A stretch of 5,998 nucleotides of DNA, taken from NCBI GenBank assembly GCA_019752975.1, contig JAIELM010000199.1:1-5998 (forward strand), in the 5' to 3' direction. This document shows positions 1-5,937 of this stretch, piece after piece. Numbering within the stretch: position 1 is the stretch's first letter; each line of letters begins with the position of its first letter. The stretch is from Undibacterium sp. GTDB taxonomy: Bacteria; Pseudomonadota; Gammaproteobacteria; Burkholderiales; Burkholderiaceae_D. The notes beneath the pieces are model-generated. The model was not told where the DNA came from and searched no databases. It saw nothing but the letters and a program-made list of their open reading frames with translations. Both the position numbers and the translations under genes were made by a program.

Positions 1-204
1 GGCACATCTGCCTTGAATTTGATACAAATAGGTTTTAGCGCGCCCACAGAATTCGAATGAAGGACGTCAAAACTTGAGCTCCGGATGGTAGGCTGGCGAC
101 TAAGTGAGGAACATAGATGAGAGTTAAGACCATCTCGCAAACTGAGATGCCATGCGCCTGCGGTCTCCCATCAGGCGGATTTGAATAGAAAAACAATAGA
201 AAAA
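1..204. other. Gene-free left-edge stretch with short inverted repeats
   Basis: I find no gene here that I can support. One plus-strand frame is open from base 1 to a TGA at 58-60 and could be the tail of a gene entering from the left, but 19 codons are too few to tell. Two neat inverted repeats follow: CATCTC/GAGATG (131-136 with 144-149, 7-nt loop) and CGCCTG/CAGGCG (155-160 with 172-177, 11-nt loop). Neither is followed by a T-run on either strand, so neither is a normal intrinsic terminator. I compared the stretch by eye with 6S RNA, 4.5S RNA, RNase P RNA and the TPP, SAM, FMN and glycine riboswitches and saw no convincing match. A structured RNA is possible but not shown. Confidence 0.4.
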
Positions 205-205
205 C
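184..205. repeat. Perfect 11-bp tandem duplication at the 3' end of the exported-protein gene
   Basis: The 11-mer AATAGAAAAAC occurs twice, head to tail and without mismatch (184-194 and 195-205). The second copy ends on the first plus-strand base of the minus-strand gene's stop codon (205-207). On the minus strand the pair reads GTTTTTCTATT twice, giving a T-rich run right after the stop. No strong hairpin precedes it, so I do not call it a terminator. Replication slippage is the simplest origin. Confidence 0.6.
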
Positions 206-606
206 TATCTCAAGCGCAACTTACCGTGATGAATTTTCACATAGCGAGAGAAAAATGCGGTGAAGAGAGCGAATATCGCCACCAGCATGGTCAGGAGAAA
301 ATACAGAACTGGGGCTTCCAGGTGCGTTTGCTCGGTCAAAGACTGTGACACTTTCACAGGCTTACCGTCCTCACCCAAAATCACTGGCGCGACCGGCACT
401 GCTGGCGTAATCACTCGTGCTTGCATCACTTGTCCCGCCGCAACGGGAAAATCGAGCTTACTCGACTTCATTCCCTTTTTTTCGCAAGACTCGGAGGAAA
501 ATACTTTTTTCCCTTGTGCGTCCACGCAGACAACCGTATCCGCTTGGGCAATTGAACTACAAACAATAAAACTTAATAACAGAAAAATTTGACTAAAACT
601 ACGCAT
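205..606 (-). CDS. Small exported protein with C-terminal membrane anchor (DUF4124-like N-terminus)
   Basis: I do not recognise a named gene. I start it at the ATG at 606 (133 residues) because that gives a textbook signal peptide: Met-Arg, a hydrophobic core at about residues 7-16, and an A-Q-A cleavage site near residue 22. A start 11 codons upstream (639) would put extra residues before the signal and has no visible Shine-Dalgarno; the 606 start has only a weak GGA 4 nt upstream. The predicted mature protein begins DTVVCVDAQGKKVFSSESC. This resembles the short beta-rich DUF4124-type domains of proteobacterial envelope proteins, and Cys27 and Cys41 could form a disulfide. A Pro/Val-rich linker (about 54-83) leads to one membrane segment (about 98-119) and a basic tail (RYVKIHHGKLRLR). 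The inferred topology is type I: domain in the periplasm, tail in the cytoplasm. The gene stands alone, divergent from its neighbour. Its function is unknown. Confidence 0.72.
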   Translation of the reverse strand: MRSFSQIFLLLSFIVCSSIAQADTVVCVDAQGKKVFSSESCEKKGMKSSKLDFPVAAGQVMQARVITPAVPVAPVILGEDGKPVKVSQSLTEQTHLEAPVLYFLLTMLVAIFALFTAFFSRYVKIHHGKLRLR

Positions 607-665
607 AGTATCCAAACCAATACAATAAAAAAGCGACATCGAGAACCAGAGAACAATATAGTGTC

Positions 666-705
666 ATAGAACCTAATCGAACCCGATAGAATTTAATAAA
701 ACTTA
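666..705. repeat. Degenerate tandem repeat, two 20-bp units
   Basis: Units 666-685 and 686-705 both start ATAGAA, share TAAT at unit positions 9-12 and AAC at 15-17, and agree at 13 of 20 positions. Six of the seven differences are transitions. The repeat lies upstream of the minus-strand exported-protein gene, near its likely promoter. It may be a diverged duplication, a paired binding site, or chance in A-rich DNA. Confidence 0.35.
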
Positions 706-767
706 CGCAAAGCCCCTGTCAGTGAGGATGTTAGCAGGCTAGCGCGTAAAGAGAAATGAAATCACAT

Positions 768-800
768 CAATTTAGCTCCAATTTAGCTTCAATTTCATAA
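768..800 (+). repeat. Three 11-bp direct repeats (CAATTTAGCTY type)
   Basis: Three head-to-tail units sit at 768-778 (CAATTTAGCTC), 779-789 (CAATTTAGCTT) and 790-800 (CAATTTCATAA). The first two differ at one base; the third keeps only the CAATTT half. A period of 11 bp puts each unit on about the same face of the helix, which suits an iterated protein-binding site or intrinsically curved DNA. The array ends 20 bp before the candidate -35 box of the downstream gene, a normal place for an activator site or UP-like element. An inverted, 9-of-10 match to AATTTAGCTT lies at 840-849. Confidence 0.5.
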
Positions 801-820
801 AATAAATCTCCTGAAGAACA

Positions 821-849
821 ATGTCAAAGTAAGTTTTTCAAGCTAAAAT
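821..849 (+). promoter_or_regulatory. Candidate sigma-70 promoter of the 203-residue protein gene
   Basis: ATGTCA (821-826, 4/6 to the -35 consensus) lies 17 bp before TAAAAT (844-849, 5/6 to the -10 consensus). Transcription would start near 856 and give a leader of about 28 nt. A second candidate -10, TACAAT at 860-865, is also good in itself, but its -35 partners are worse (TTTTCA at 19 bp, TTCAAG at 17 bp) and its leader would be only about 12 nt. The region is A+T-rich, so one of the two may be chance. Confidence 0.4.
840..849 (-). promoter_or_regulatory. Candidate operator: inverted copy of the 11-bp repeat core over the -10 box
   Basis: AAGCTAAAAT reads ATTTTAGCTT on the other strand and matches AATTTAGCTT of the upstream array at 9 of 10 bases. 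It covers the TAAAAT candidate -10. If a protein binds the array, this copy would be well placed to block RNA polymerase, possibly by looping. It is short and A+T-rich, so chance is a real alternative. Confidence 0.25.
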
Positions 850-883
850 CAGGGTTACTTACAATTTCGCGCCTAGAGGGTTC

Positions 884-1495
884 ATGCAACTGCTAATTTA
901 CGACAAAACCAATAAAGGACGAGAAGAAATACGCACACGCCAATATCAGTTGCCTACACGTTTACGCTCACTACTTGTTCTGATTGATGGTAAAACCAGC
1001 GACTTGGACTTAGTAAAAAAAATCGCTGCTTTAGGTCTTACTATTCGGAGTTTGCAAGAATTAGCCGATCAAGGTTTTATCCAAGCAGTCACCGTTTATC
1101 CCGAAGATGCGCAAGGTGCAGATCCATCGTTAGAGGATGGGCAAACGATTTTTGAACCATTTAGCCCTGAAGAAACTTGGAACACGGCTCCGCAGCATAT
1201 TGAGTTAGAACAAGAAATACATACCGACATCAAAAAACGCGAAACTCGCTTAGCGCTGATGAAAATATTCCTCATCGGAAGTATCAAACAAACTCTAGGA
1301 CTCAAAGGTTTTTTTCTACAGCGCAAAGTGAATCGTGCACATAGCTTAATAGACATTCATAAGATGCGACGCGACTATGTTGCGGCGATTTTACAAGTCT
1401 GTGGAAAAGAACGCGCTCTGCAATTTCGAGATCAATTTGACCAACGTATGTATGTACGTTTTTCGCTGGATGATCCCGAATTTCTTGAAGACTAG
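884..1495 (+). CDS. Uncharacterised 203-residue protein with winged-helix-like N-terminus
   Basis: I do not recognise a named gene. The ATG at 884 is preceded by AGAGGG (875-880) at 3-nt spacing, close but usable, and no earlier start is better placed. Residues 1-70 have the pattern K-x-x-x-G-R-E-E-I-x-x-R, then LPTRLRSLLVLIDGKT, then LGLTIRSLQELADQGFI. This pattern occurs in small Burkholderiales proteins and in winged-helix-like parts of regulators, so DNA binding is an inference rather than something shown. Residues about 73-115 form an acidic, proline-containing linker. Residues about 118-190 look helical and strongly basic (KKRETR, KGFFLQRKVNR, HKMRRDY). The last ten residues are acidic (SLDDPEFLED). 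There is no signal peptide and no clear membrane segment, so it is probably cytoplasmic. It is a single gene that converges on ybiT with an 11-bp gap. A protein-protein adaptor role is as possible as a regulator. Confidence 0.8.
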   Translation: MQLLIYDKTNKGREEIRTRQYQLPTRLRSLLVLIDGKTSDLDLVKKIAALGLTIRSLQELADQGFIQAVTVYPEDAQGADPSLEDGQTIFEPFSPEETWNTAPQHIELEQEIHTDIKKRETRLALMKIFLIGSIKQTLGLKGFFLQRKVNRAHSLIDIHKMRRDYVAAILQVCGKERALQFRDQFDQRMYVRFSLDDPEFLED

Positions 1496-1509
1496 TTGCT
1501 CACTAACTA
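1493..1509. other. Small inverted repeat spanning both stop codons of the convergent gene pair
   Basis: TAGTT (1493-1497) and AACTA (1505-1509) are reverse complements around a 7-nt loop. The left arm begins with the TAG stop of the plus-strand gene and the right arm ends on the TAG stop of ybiT, so both genes finish within one symmetrical 17-bp element. With only five A+T-rich pairs and no T-run it is too weak to be called a terminator. I see no intrinsic terminator for either gene. Confidence 0.4.
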
Positions 1510-3108
1510 CTCAATACCCTGACTACTGAGATACTCTTCATAAGTACCATGGAAGTCGATAATCTTCCCGTCCTTAATTTCTAAAATACGGGTCGCTAAG
1601 GAAGAAACAAATTCGCGGTCATGCGAGACAAAAATCAAAGTGCCGGCGTATTTTTCCAAGGCGATATTTAAGGACTCAATCGATTCCATATCCATGTGAT
1701 TGGTCGGTTCGTCCATCAACAAAACATTGTGCCGACCTAACATTAACTTGCCATAAGTCATACGGCCTTTTTCACCACCGGACAAGACTTTAACGGATTT
1801 CTTAACGTCGTCACCACTAAACAATAAGCGACCCAAGATAGAGCGCACGGATTGATCATCATCACCCTCTTGGGTGTACATTCCTATCCAGTCGGTGAGA
1901 TTTTTGTCCGAAGCAAATTCTTCGGTAGGATCTTGCGGCATATAGCCTACGTTAGCGTTTTCTGCCCATTTAACAATACCGTAATCAGCACTTAAACGAC
2001 ATAAATCTTCGCCACCTATGCAGCGCAACAGCGTGGTTTTACCAGCGCCGTTGGCGCCGATAATCGCGATACGCTCGCCAGCTTCAACCATGATGTCAAA
2101 GTTATTGAACAGTGGTACGTCATAGGCTTTGCGCAAGCTAGAAACTTCCACCGCCAAACGATGAAGCTTTTTCTCGCCGTCAAAACGGATAAAAGGATTT
2201 TGGCGACTTGACGGTTTAACGTCTTCGATCTTAATTTTTTCGATTTGTTTGGCGCGCGAAGTTGCCTGACGTGCTTTGGATTTATTGGCAGAAAAGCGAC
2301 GTACAAAATCTTGCAGCTCCAACACCTTGTCTTTGGCCTTGGCATTATTGGCTAATTGTTGCGCTCTCGCTTGCGATGAGGCGAACATGTACTCGTCGTA
2401 ATTACCGGGGTAAACCTTCAAGGTCCCATAATCCATGTCTGCCATATGTGTACAAACTTGGTTTAAGAAGTGCCTATCATGCGAGATGATAATCATCGTA
2501 GAATTGCGCTGATTTAAGATATCTTCTAACCAGCGGATTGTATTGATGTCCAAGTTATTAGTCGGTTCATCGAGCAACAAAATATCTGGATTCGAAAATA
2601 GCGCTTGTGCGAGCAACACCCGCAATTTCCACCCCGGATCTACCGAACTCATCACACCTTGATGCTGGTCGGTAGGAATGCCTACACCTAGCAATAACTC
2701 GCCGGCTCTGGCTTCGGCGGTATAACCATCGTATTCCGCAAATCTGGCTTCTAAATCGGCCGCCTTCATGTAGTCGTCGTCAGTTGCCTCAGGATTGGCG
2801 TAAATTGCGTCACGCTCTGCCATCGCCGCCCACATCTCGGTGTGCCCCATCATCACGACATCCAAGACACGCATATCTTCAAAGGCAAATTGATCTTGGC
2901 GCAATTTACCCAAGCGCTCATTTTGATCTAACATGACCGTACCGGCGGATTGATCAAGATCACCACCTAGGATTTTCATGAAGGTGGATTTGCCGCAGCC
3001 ATTTGCGCCGATTAAGCCATAACGATTGCCGTCGCCAAATTTAACAGAGATGTTTTCGAACAGTGGCTTAGGGCCAAACTGCATAGTGATGTTTGCGGTA
3101 GCGAGCAC
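1507..3108 (-). CDS. ybiT: ABC-F family ATPase YbiT, ribosome-associated translation factor
   Basis: This is a soluble twin-ATPase protein of the ABC-F family. Members bind the ribosomal E site and act on stalled or initiating ribosomes; they do not transport. Its 533 residues are close to E. coli YbiT (about 530), and the sequence follows that protein almost end to end, including the start [11 protein letters not shown] and the end with a GIE tail. Domain 1 has Walker [10 protein letters not shown] (34-42), Walker B DILLLDEP (175-182, catalytic Glu181) and switch His210. Its signature is the degenerate DPGWKLRV (157-164), usual for YbiT. The linker (about 240-310), with [16 protein letters not shown], is the basic tRNA-facing element. 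Domain 2 has GANGAGKTT (351-359), LSGGEKGRM (442-450), Glu467 and His496. All ATPase residues are intact. The start is GTG at 3108, with AAAGG 7 nt upstream; the next ATG (3084) would cut off the first conserved strand. It lies 32 bp after the acyl-CoA enzyme gene and probably has its own promoter there. Confidence 0.95.
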   Translation of the reverse strand: MLATANITMQFGPKPLFENISVKFGDGNRYGLIGANGCGKSTFMKILGGDLDQSAGTVMLDQNERLGKLRQDQFAFEDMRVLDVVMMGHTEMWAAMAERDAIYANPEATDDDYMKAADLEARFAEYDGYTAEARAGELLLGVGIPTDQHQGVMSSVDPGWKLRVLLAQALFSNPDILLLDEPTNNLDINTIRWLEDILNQRNSTMIIISHDRHFLNQVCTHMADMDYGTLKVYPGNYDEYMFASSQARAQQLANNAKAKDKVLELQDFVRRFSANKSKARQATSRAKQIEKIKIEDVKPSSRQNPFIRFDGEKKLHRLAVEVSSLRKAYDVPLFNNFDIMVEAGERIAIIGANGAGKTTLLRCIGGEDLCRLSADYGIVKWAENANVGYMPQDPTEEFASDKNLTDWIGMYTQEGDDDQSVRSILGRLLFSGDDVKKSVKVLSGGEKGRMTYGKLMLGRHNVLLMDEPTNHMDMESIESLNIALEKYAGTLIFVSHDREFVSSLATRILEIKDGKIIDFHGTYEEYLSSQGIE

Positions 3109-3115
3109 TTAAAAA

Positions 3116-3120
3116 CCTTT
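3116..3120 (-). promoter_or_regulatory. Ribosome binding site that fixes the GTG start of ybiT
   Basis: On the minus strand AAAGG lies 7 nt before GTG (3106-3108), the ideal distance. The next in-frame ATG, 8 codons later at 3082-3084, has no comparable site and would remove the conserved LATANIT strand. The GTG start is therefore preferred. Confidence 0.7.
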
Positions 3121-3140
3121 TTGCGATAAATTGATTAACC

Positions 3141-5198
3141 TTAGATTATACCATTGACCGACAACACCCAAGTATTTCCGCGATACCCTTGCGCGAACTG
3201 CCCTATTACAGCGGCGATTTTATCCCAGCCCAAGTTCTGCGCATAGTACATAGGCCCGCCTCGAAATGCGGGAAAACCATAGCCTTTTACATACACCAAA
3301 TCAATATCGGAAGCCCTTGATGCTATGCCTTCATGCAGAATTTTTGCTCCTTCATTGACCAATGCAAAGACGAGACGCTGGACGATTTCTTCATCTGCAA
3401 TTACACGCTGCTCGACCTGCAATTCTTGTGCGTGCTGCTTGATCAGTTGTGCTACCGTCTCGGAGGGCAAGGCAGTTCTGTCTTGTTCATGGTAGTCATA
3501 CCAACCCGCTTTGGTTTTTTGCCCAAAACGTCCCTGTTCACACAGTAAATCACCTAAGCGTGAATACACCACCGTTGGATCGATTTGGCGGCGGTGTTTA
3601 CGGATCGCCCAGCTGACATCATTTCCAGCCAAATCACTCATACGAAACGGCCCCATAGCAAAGCCAAATGCTTCAATCGCTTTGTCCACTTGTTCCGGCG
3701 TACAGCCTTCCTCCAGTAAAAATGCCGCTTGCTTAGTGTATTGAGCTAACATGCGATTACCAATGAAGCCGTCGCAAACGCCCGATACAACAGCTACTTT
3801 TTTGATTTTTTTGGCTAAGGCAGAGCAAGTGGCTAATACTTCAACCGAAGTTGCCCCTCCCCTAACGATCTCTAATAATTCCATCACATGGGCAGGACTG
3901 AAGAAATGCAAGCCAATAACATCTTGCGGGCGCTTGGTAAAACTGGCGATTTGATTGAGATCTAAAGTGGAGGTATTACTGGCTAAAATCGCCCCCTGCT
4001 TCATGACTGTATCAAGTTGCTTGAAGACGTTTTCTTTCACTGACATCTCTTCAAACACGGCCTCAATGACCAAGTCAGCATTGGCAATTTCTTGGTAACG
4101 ATTGGCAGCGCTGATCAGTGCACAGCGTTGCTCGAGTTGCTTAGAGCTTAGCTTGGACTGTTTTACGGTTTTTTCATAATTTTCGCGTATTTTAACCAAC
4201 GCTTTTTCTAAGGCAGATGTTTGCAAGTCGAAAATTTGCACAGGGATGCCAGCGTTAGCAAAACTCATCGCGATGCCAACACCCATATTGCCCGCGCCTA
4301 TAACGGCAACTGTCTGAATTTGACGCAAGCTAGTGTTTACTTCCACACCTGCGATTTTTCCAGCTGCACGCTCTGCCATAAAGACGTGACGTAGCGATTT
4401 GGATTCATCACCTTGGATCAGGCGCTGAAAAAGCGCACGTTCCATTTGCAAACCCAACTCAAAGGTTTGCAGTAGGCTTGCTTCAATCGCAGCTAAACAA
4501 GCCAATGGGGCGGGAAAGCCGCGCATTTTTTTTGCTAGCGACAAGCTCTTTTGACTAAAGAACTCGGGGTCTTGGGGTGGCGCCACCAGCTTTGCTGAAA
4601 CACGGGGAATCGGGCGCTTGTCGGCCATTTGACGCGCATAAGTTTTGGCATATTCAAGCAGAGACTGGGGCTCGATACAGTCAAGCTCAAACAAAGTCCC
4701 ATTGATAAATTGCTCAGCGAATTGGGTTTTGCCAGTGGTGATCATTTCCACTGCGAGCTCTACACCAATGAGACGCGGCAGGCGCTGTGTACCACCAGCA
4801 CCCGGTAGCAATCCCAACTTTACTTCGGGCAAAGCAATCGCCGCTCCTTGAGCAGCAAGTCGATAATGACAGGCCAAAGCCAGCTCCAGCCCGCCGCCCA
4901 TGCAAACGCCGATGATAGCCGCGACTATGGGTTTGTGACTGTTTTCTATTTGTGTAATGAGCTGCGACAGCGAAGGTTCTCGATACGCTAATTCGCTAGA
5001 GAATTCTTTAATATCCGCACCACCGGAGAAAATTTTTCCACTTCCGGTGAGTATGATCGCCTTGATTGCCGGATCATCGAGTGCCGCCTGTAGATACGCT
5101 GCGATAGCACTGCGCACTGCCCATCCTAGGCCGTTAACAGGCGGATAATCGATGGAGATGATAGCAATATCATCGTCGTTTTGTCGTACTGCACTCAT
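3141..5198 (-). CDS. Bifunctional enoyl-CoA hydratase / 3-hydroxyacyl-CoA dehydrogenase (FadB/FadJ/PimF-like)
   Basis: This fused cytoplasmic enzyme carries out the middle two steps of beta-oxidation: hydration of a 2-enoyl-CoA, then NAD-dependent oxidation to 3-oxoacyl-CoA. Residues about 1-190 are the crotonase domain, with oxyanion-hole motifs [10 protein letters not shown] (57-66) and [10 protein letters not shown] (99-108) and the two catalytic glutamates Glu105 and Glu125 (FadB Glu119 and Glu139). The dehydrogenase begins at about 295 with the Rossmann motif GAGNMG (301-306) and Asp324, which favours NAD over NADP. The His431/Glu443 pair in [13 protein letters not shown] is the catalytic dyad. 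Two C-terminal helical domains (about 471-568 and 598-680) complete it. No key residue is missing. At 685 residues it is shorter than E. coli FadB (729) and FadJ (714) and nearer the PimF-like form used for pimeloyl/dicarboxylyl-CoA. No thiolase gene lies in the window. The ATG at 5198 has GGGA 6 nt upstream and lies 13 bp after livF, so the two are probably cotranscribed. The exact substrate is unknown. Confidence 0.93.
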   Translation of the reverse strand: MSAVRQNDDDIAIISIDYPPVNGLGWAVRSAIAAYLQAALDDPAIKAIILTGSGKIFSGGADIKEFSSELAYREPSLSQLITQIENSHKPIVAAIIGVCMGGGLELALACHYRLAAQGAAIALPEVKLGLLPGAGGTQRLPRLIGVELAVEMITTGKTQFAEQFINGTLFELDCIEPQSLLEYAKTYARQMADKRPIPRVSAKLVAPPQDPEFFSQKSLSLAKKMRGFPAPLACLAAIEASLLQTFELGLQMERALFQRLIQGDESKSLRHVFMAERAAGKIAGVEVNTSLRQIQTVAVIGAGNMGVGIAMSFANAGIPVQIFDLQTSALEKALVKIRENYEKTVKQSKLSSKQLEQRCALISAANRYQEIANADLVIEAVFEEMSVKENVFKQLDTVMKQGAILASNTSTLDLNQIASFTKRPQDVIGLHFFSPAHVMELLEIVRGGATSVEVLATCSALAKKIKKVAVVSGVCDGFIGNRMLAQYTKQAAFLLEEGCTPEQVDKAIEAFGFAMGPFRMSDLAGNDVSWAIRKHRRQIDPTVVYSRLGDLLCEQGRFGQKTKAGWYDYHEQDRTALPSETVAQLIKQHAQELQVEQRVIADEEIVQRLVFALVNEGAKILHEGIASRASDIDLVYVKGYGFPAFRGGPMYYAQNLGWDKIAAVIGQFAQGYRGNTWVLSVNGII
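3145..3153 (-). promoter_or_regulatory. Extended -10 promoter candidate for ybiT inside the end of the upstream gene
   Basis: On the minus strand TGGTATAAT matches the extended -10 consensus TGnTATAAT at every defined base. It covers the codons Asn-Gly-Ile-Ile before the TAA stop of the acyl-CoA enzyme gene. The -35 region is poor: TTGGGT at 15-bp spacing is the best, which is normal for extended -10 promoters. Transcription would start near 3138 and give a leader of about 30 nt with the AAAGG site well placed. This would let ybiT be expressed without the transporter operon. Confidence 0.5.
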
Positions 5199-5211
5199 AT
5201 ATCATCCCAAG

Positions 5212-5925
5212 TTAAACTTCTAAATAAGTTTGTCTTACTTGAAGGTTATTCTTCAATTCAGCACAATATCCCTCAAACACCACACGCCCCTGCCCCATGA
5301 CCAGTACCCTATCGGCGACAGTGAGAGATAATTGCAGTTTTTGCTCTACTAACAACACGGCGACACCGCGCGCTTTCAATTGCTTTAAAAAAACAGCAAT
5401 GGCAGCGACGGCTTGTGGCGCTAAGCCTTCAGTCGGCTCGTCGACTAAGAATAGTTCAGGGTTTCCCATTAAGCTTCTAGCCAAGCTCAACATCTGCTGT
5501 TCACCACCCGATAAAACGCCAGCTTTGGTATTGCGTCGGGCTAACAGATGAGGGAATAAGGTGTACATCTCTTCTAGCTGCCAGTTTGTGTCGAAGCTGC
5601 TATTGGTCTTTCTACCCAACTCTAAATTTTGCTCCACGCTGAGTCCTGCAAATACATCGCGACCCTCTGGAACATAAGCAATACCTTTGCGAGCGATCTC
5701 AAAACTCGCTAGTCCCAATATCGCTTCACCTTTAAATTGCACGCAGCCTTGCGCCCGCGCCTGCCCTACGATGGCCTTAAGTGTAGTTGAGCGCCCTGCT
5801 CCGTTGCGACCAAGTAGCGCCAGAATTTCCCCTTTTTCAAGGTGGAAATTCACGCCTTGCAATACATGACTCTTACCATAAAAAGCATGTAGATCTTGCA
5901 CCGATAGTAGAACCGCCTCGCTCAT
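5212..5925 (-). CDS. livF: LivF-type ABC transporter ATPase (branched-chain amino acid / organic acid importer)
   Basis: This is one of the two ATPases that drive a HAAT-family importer at the inner face of the cytoplasmic membrane, together with LivG, permeases LivH/LivM and a periplasmic binding protein. Its 237 residues match the family length. Family markers are the Q-loop region YVPEGRDVFAGLSVEQNL (84-101), signature LSGGEQQ (138-144), Walker B LFLVDEPTEGLAP (158-170, Glu163) and LLVEQ (191-195), where LivF proteins carry Gln at the switch position. The oddity is Walker A: GRNGAGRST (39-47) has Arg45, codon CGC, where lysine is expected. All other motifs are intact, so this is not obvious decay. 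The start ATG is 7 nt after the stop of the upstream LivG-like gene. The following gene is an acyl-CoA enzyme, so the imported compound is more likely a carboxylic acid destined for CoA activation than leucine. That is inference. Confidence 0.9.
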   Translation of the reverse strand: MSEAVLLSVQDLHAFYGKSHVLQGVNFHLEKGEILALLGRNGAGRSTTLKAIVGQARAQGCVQFKGEAILGLASFEIARKGIAYVPEGRDVFAGLSVEQNLELGRKTNSSFDTNWQLEEMYTLFPHLLARRNTKAGVLSGGEQQMLSLARSLMGNPELFLVDEPTEGLAPQAVAAIAVFLKQLKARGVAVLLVEQKLQLSLTVADRVLVMGQGRVVFEGYCAELKNNLQVRQTYLEV

Positions 5926-5932
5926 ATTGTGT

Positions 5933-5937
5933 TCACC
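5933..5937 (-). promoter_or_regulatory. livF ribosome binding site overlapping the upstream stop codon
   Basis: GGTGA on the minus strand lies 7 nt before the livF ATG and contains the TGA stop of the upstream LivG-like gene (5933-5935). Ribosomes finishing that gene stop on the livF initiation region, which suits translational coupling of the two ATPase subunits in equal amounts. Confidence 0.5.

Larger units (their letters stand above)
607..883. promoter_or_regulatory. Divergent intergenic region carrying promoters and repeats
   Basis: About 277 bp separate the starts of the exported-protein gene (606, minus) and the 203-residue protein gene (884, plus), so both promoters should lie here. 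Most of it is A+T-rich. It holds a degenerate 20-bp tandem repeat (666-705), an 11-bp repeat array (768-800) and a candidate plus-strand promoter (821-849). For the minus-strand gene the best -10 I see is TATATT (plus coordinates 655-660), without a good -35 box, so that promoter is uncertain. I see no small gene in this stretch. Confidence 0.55.

Noticed and set aside
1..60. Possible C-terminal tail of a plus-strand gene ending at TGA 58-60
   Set aside because: Only 19 open codons, which is common by chance; another frame is also open here and no family motif can be seen. It remains possible but unsupported.
155..177. CGCCTG/CAGGCG hairpin as terminator of the exported-protein gene
   Set aside because: It lies beyond the stop in the right direction, but no T-run follows on the minus strand, and the T-rich part comes before it, not after.
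140..180. Resemblance of CTGAGATGC and GCCTGCGG to TPP riboswitch or 6S RNA segments
   Set aside because: The other conserved TPP blocks are absent and the 6S closing stem and central bubble cannot be drawn; the short matches are chance-level.
260..592. 110-codon open frame on the plus strand opposite the exported-protein gene
   Set aside because: Its translation has no domain or signal and no good ribosome binding site, while the opposite strand encodes a clear signal peptide, cysteine-bearing domain and membrane anchor.
607..639. N-terminal extension of the exported protein to an ATG at 639
   Set aside because: The 11 added residues would precede a complete signal peptide and there is no Shine-Dalgarno sequence before 639.
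2016..2345. 109-codon minus-strand frame inside ybiT
   Set aside because: It is a frame-shifted shadow of the conserved ABC-F linker and second ATPase domain; the ybiT frame is intact throughout, so there is no frameshift to explain.
1507..3108. Antibiotic-resistance ABC-F protein
   Set aside because: The protein follows the housekeeping YbiT type closely in length, linker and degenerate first signature, and nothing nearby suggests transfer or resistance.
5297..5551. 84-codon plus-strand frame opposite livF
   Set aside because: It overlaps conserved LivF motifs on the other strand and its product shows no recognisable feature.
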